Shown piece after piece: positions 14,328-15,509 of a DNA stretch of 15,509 bases. Under the pieces are notes generated by a model. It ran no database searches and was not told where the DNA came from. It saw only the letters and a program-made list of their open reading frames with translations. Origin of the DNA: Opitutia bacterium UBA6410. GTDB taxonomy: Bacteria; Verrucomicrobiota; Verrucomicrobiia; Opitutales; Intestinicryptomonadaceae. Position 1 is the first letter of the stretch. The number at the start of each line of letters is the position of its first letter. Both the position numbers and the translations under genes were made by a program. The stretch is taken from contig DJPO01000060.1 of assembly GCA_002437405.1 (NCBI GenBank), positions 45,697 to 61,205 on the forward strand, in the 5' to 3' direction.

Positions 14328-14702
14328 TTTTTAAATCATATGTGAAAAACATTGGGGTAAGAAAATGTGAAGCTATTTTCACATCTTCCTTTCGGGAGAA
14401 TCTAAATTTGGAGATAGGCATTCACCGCTCATAAAACGGACATATCACAAAAAACGGACGTCTTATTACTGGCATTACAGGCAAGAAACGATATTGCATT
14501 GGGCGTTTTTGGGGATTTACGAGTACGCAAAGCGGTAATTATGTTCCGTTTGGCAACTGCGTGTTTTCTTGCAAATTGTATGAAAGGTTTGAGCGAGAGA
14601 AAACCACCCCACGTTTCCAACACCCAACATTGCGATAAACAAGGTAAAAAAGTGTACCCGAATCCTTGCAAAATATCGCCAATATCGAACGGCAGATAAA
14701 AC
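14328..14702. other. Unexplained low-GC block between two terminators
   Basis: About 375 bases with no recognised gene. Visible structure: ATGTGAA-GCTATT-TTCACAT hairpin (14365-14384); two copies of AAACGGAC close together near 14433-14459; distant arms GCAAGAAA (14480-14487) and TTTTCTTGC (near 14564-14572) enclosing smaller complementary stretches ACGCA/TGCGT; and a doubled AATATCG near 14670-14686. Open frames exist on both strands (14499-14699 plus, 14429-14851 minus), but neither has a Shine-Dalgarno or a family I can name. A weak promoter-like pair TTGGAG/ATAAAA with 17-base spacing (14408-14436, plus) precedes it, and the terminator at 14703-14736 follows, so a small RNA is possible. 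Confidence 0.4.
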
Positions 14703-14736
14703 AAAAAACGGTCGGAGAATTCCGACCGTTTTTTTT
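14703..14736. terminator. Bidirectional rho-independent terminator
   Basis: CGGTCGGA-GAAT-TCCGACCG (14709-14728) is a perfect 8-bp hairpin with six A before it and eight T after it, so it can end transcription in both directions. On the minus strand it closes the WbsX/GH99-like gene, whose stop is 19 bases away. On the plus strand it would close any transcript arising from 14328-14702. Confidence 0.9.
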
Positions 14737-14754
14737 GCAAATATAAGAAAAAAT

Positions 14755-15509
14755 CTACTGCCCCATAAAGACTTTGGCGATTGCGTTCAGATACGCGTAG
14801 CCGTGTTCCTTGTCGGGTTCGAGGTAGCTGCCCTCCGTCCATTCGTTCCACGAATTTACGGTGATGAGCTTGGGCAGGTTCGGGGCGACGTTTTTATCGA
14901 CCCAAGCCTTTGCCATTTTCAGGGCGCGTTCGAAATCCTGCGGGTTCGAGCCCGTCACCATGGGGGCGAAAGCTTCTTTGGGGTAGCGCGGATTCGTATC
15001 CCAGCCGACGGTCACGTTCGGGAAGAACGGAATGCCCGATTCCTTCTTTTCGTTCCAAATGGCGGTTGCCATATTTATCCATTCGCGGTAGGTGATGTTT
15101 GGCTCGGATTTCTGGATTTTCTCCCAAGTTCCGTCCGTCCAGCAGTAGGTCGAAGAGGAATCTACCCCGATTTTCTGCGCGCGCTCCTTTGTGATGTTCG
15201 CCATCGACATAATGTGAACACCGCCAAGCCCCGCCTTTTTCGCCTGAGCCTTGAGGTAGTCGAACGCCTCTTTCGCCTTGTCTTCGCCGCCGACGCCCTG
15301 CACGAATTCGTTCATTTTGTACAAATAGAGAACGGGCTTGCCCTCGATTTTATAATAGTTGGGCTTTGTGAAATACATCTTTATCCAGCGGTCGGCGATT
15401 TTCTTGAATTCGTCGAGCGAAACTTTCGCACTGTAAAGCGGGGGATTCGCCTTTTTGTCGGCTTTCTTGTTGTTCCAGAGGTAGTCGACATCGTGGTTTG
15501 CCCACATCA
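14755..15509 (-). CDS. WbsX / GH99-like glycan-processing protein, C-terminal part (cut by window edge)
   Basis: The last 251 residues of a protein whose N-terminus lies outside the window. The first full codon is an in-frame Met, but WANHDVDYLW is an internal motif of the family and the frame continues past the edge, so this is a fragment. Matching features are KPVLYLYKMNEF, a TIM-barrel-like alternation, and the strongly conserved end SWNEWTEGSYLEPDKEHG with YAYLNAI. The family groups proteins found in polysaccharide clusters (called glycosyltransferase WbsX) with proteins related to glycoside hydrolase family 99, endo-acting on mannose-type glycans. The Trp-Asn-Glu-Trp motif contains the likely catalytic or substrate-binding Glu. 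Hydrolase or transferase activity cannot be decided here; secretion cannot be judged because the N-terminus is missing. Confidence 0.85.
   Translation of the reverse strand, partial: MWANHDVDYLWNNKKADKKANPPLYSAKVSLDEFKKIADRWIKMYFTKPNYYKIEGKPVLYLYKMNEFVQGVGGEDKAKEAFDYLKAQAKKAGLGGVHIMSMANITKERAQKIGVDSSSTYCWTDGTWEKIQKSEPNITYREWINMATAIWNEKKESGIPFFPNVTVGWDTNPRYPKEAFAPMVTGSNPQDFERALKMAKAWVDKNVAPNLPKLITVNSWNEWTEGSYLEPDKEHGYAYLNAIAKVFMGQ

Noticed and set aside
14366..14383. TGTGA...TCACA as a CRP-type operator
   Set aside because: The half sites are 8 bases apart instead of 6, and no gene starts downstream at a suitable distance.
14429..14851. 140-codon minus-strand frame overlapping the end of the WbsX-like gene
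   Set aside because: It crosses the terminator at 14703-14736 and starts inside another gene; no ribosome site or family. Kept only as part of the unexplained block.

Overview
The window looks like a piece of the chromosome of a Gram-negative bacterium, most likely from the PVC superphylum (Verrucomicrobiota-like). The clues are a fused SecD-SecF protein beside YajC, lipid A synthesis through LpxI, an ExbB-type protein with its own signal peptide followed by two ExbD proteins, a 915-residue leucyl-tRNA synthetase whose zinc-ribbon cysteines are mostly gone, and a WbsX/GH99-like protein. The genetic code is standard, and clear Shine-Dalgarno sites are rare. The taxonomic call is inference from gene content, not from a marker search.

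Left part (1-3410) is an accessory, cell-surface-sugar region. Two GT8 glycosyltransferases lie in tandem on the minus strand; the second is cut by the window edge. A divergent plus-strand gene encodes a protein with an unbroken asparagine every five residues (NTG-type pentapeptide repeats). A GT4 glycosyltransferase on the minus strand is much AT-richer than the housekeeping genes and has a perfect Shine-Dalgarno before a TTG start.

Middle part (3411-7243) carries secDF and yajC on the minus strand. They end in a rho-independent terminator set in a palindrome-dense stretch and are separated by a GC-rich hairpin. Upstream is a small orphan ribbon-helix-helix gene with its own very strong terminator. 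From 7244 to 7655 there is no convincing gene, but a run of 21 C residues sits 152 bp before leuS.

Right part (7656-14276) is plus strand. leuS, a secreted FecR-like protein, lpxI and sufE form one tight unit with overlaps of 4, gap of 1 and overlap of 4 bases. An ExbB/ExbD/ExbD proton-driven energiser operon follows and ends at a strong terminator at 14296-14327. Between this and a bidirectional terminator at 14703-14736 lies a low-GC block I cannot explain. The window ends inside a WbsX/GH99-like gene on the minus strand.

Functionally the window mixes envelope biogenesis (protein export, lipid A, energised outer-membrane work, glycan assembly) with core functions (Leu-tRNA charging, Fe-S assembly). 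The less ordinary items are the NTG-repeat protein, the poly-C tract, the palindromic region after secDF and the 14328-14702 block.
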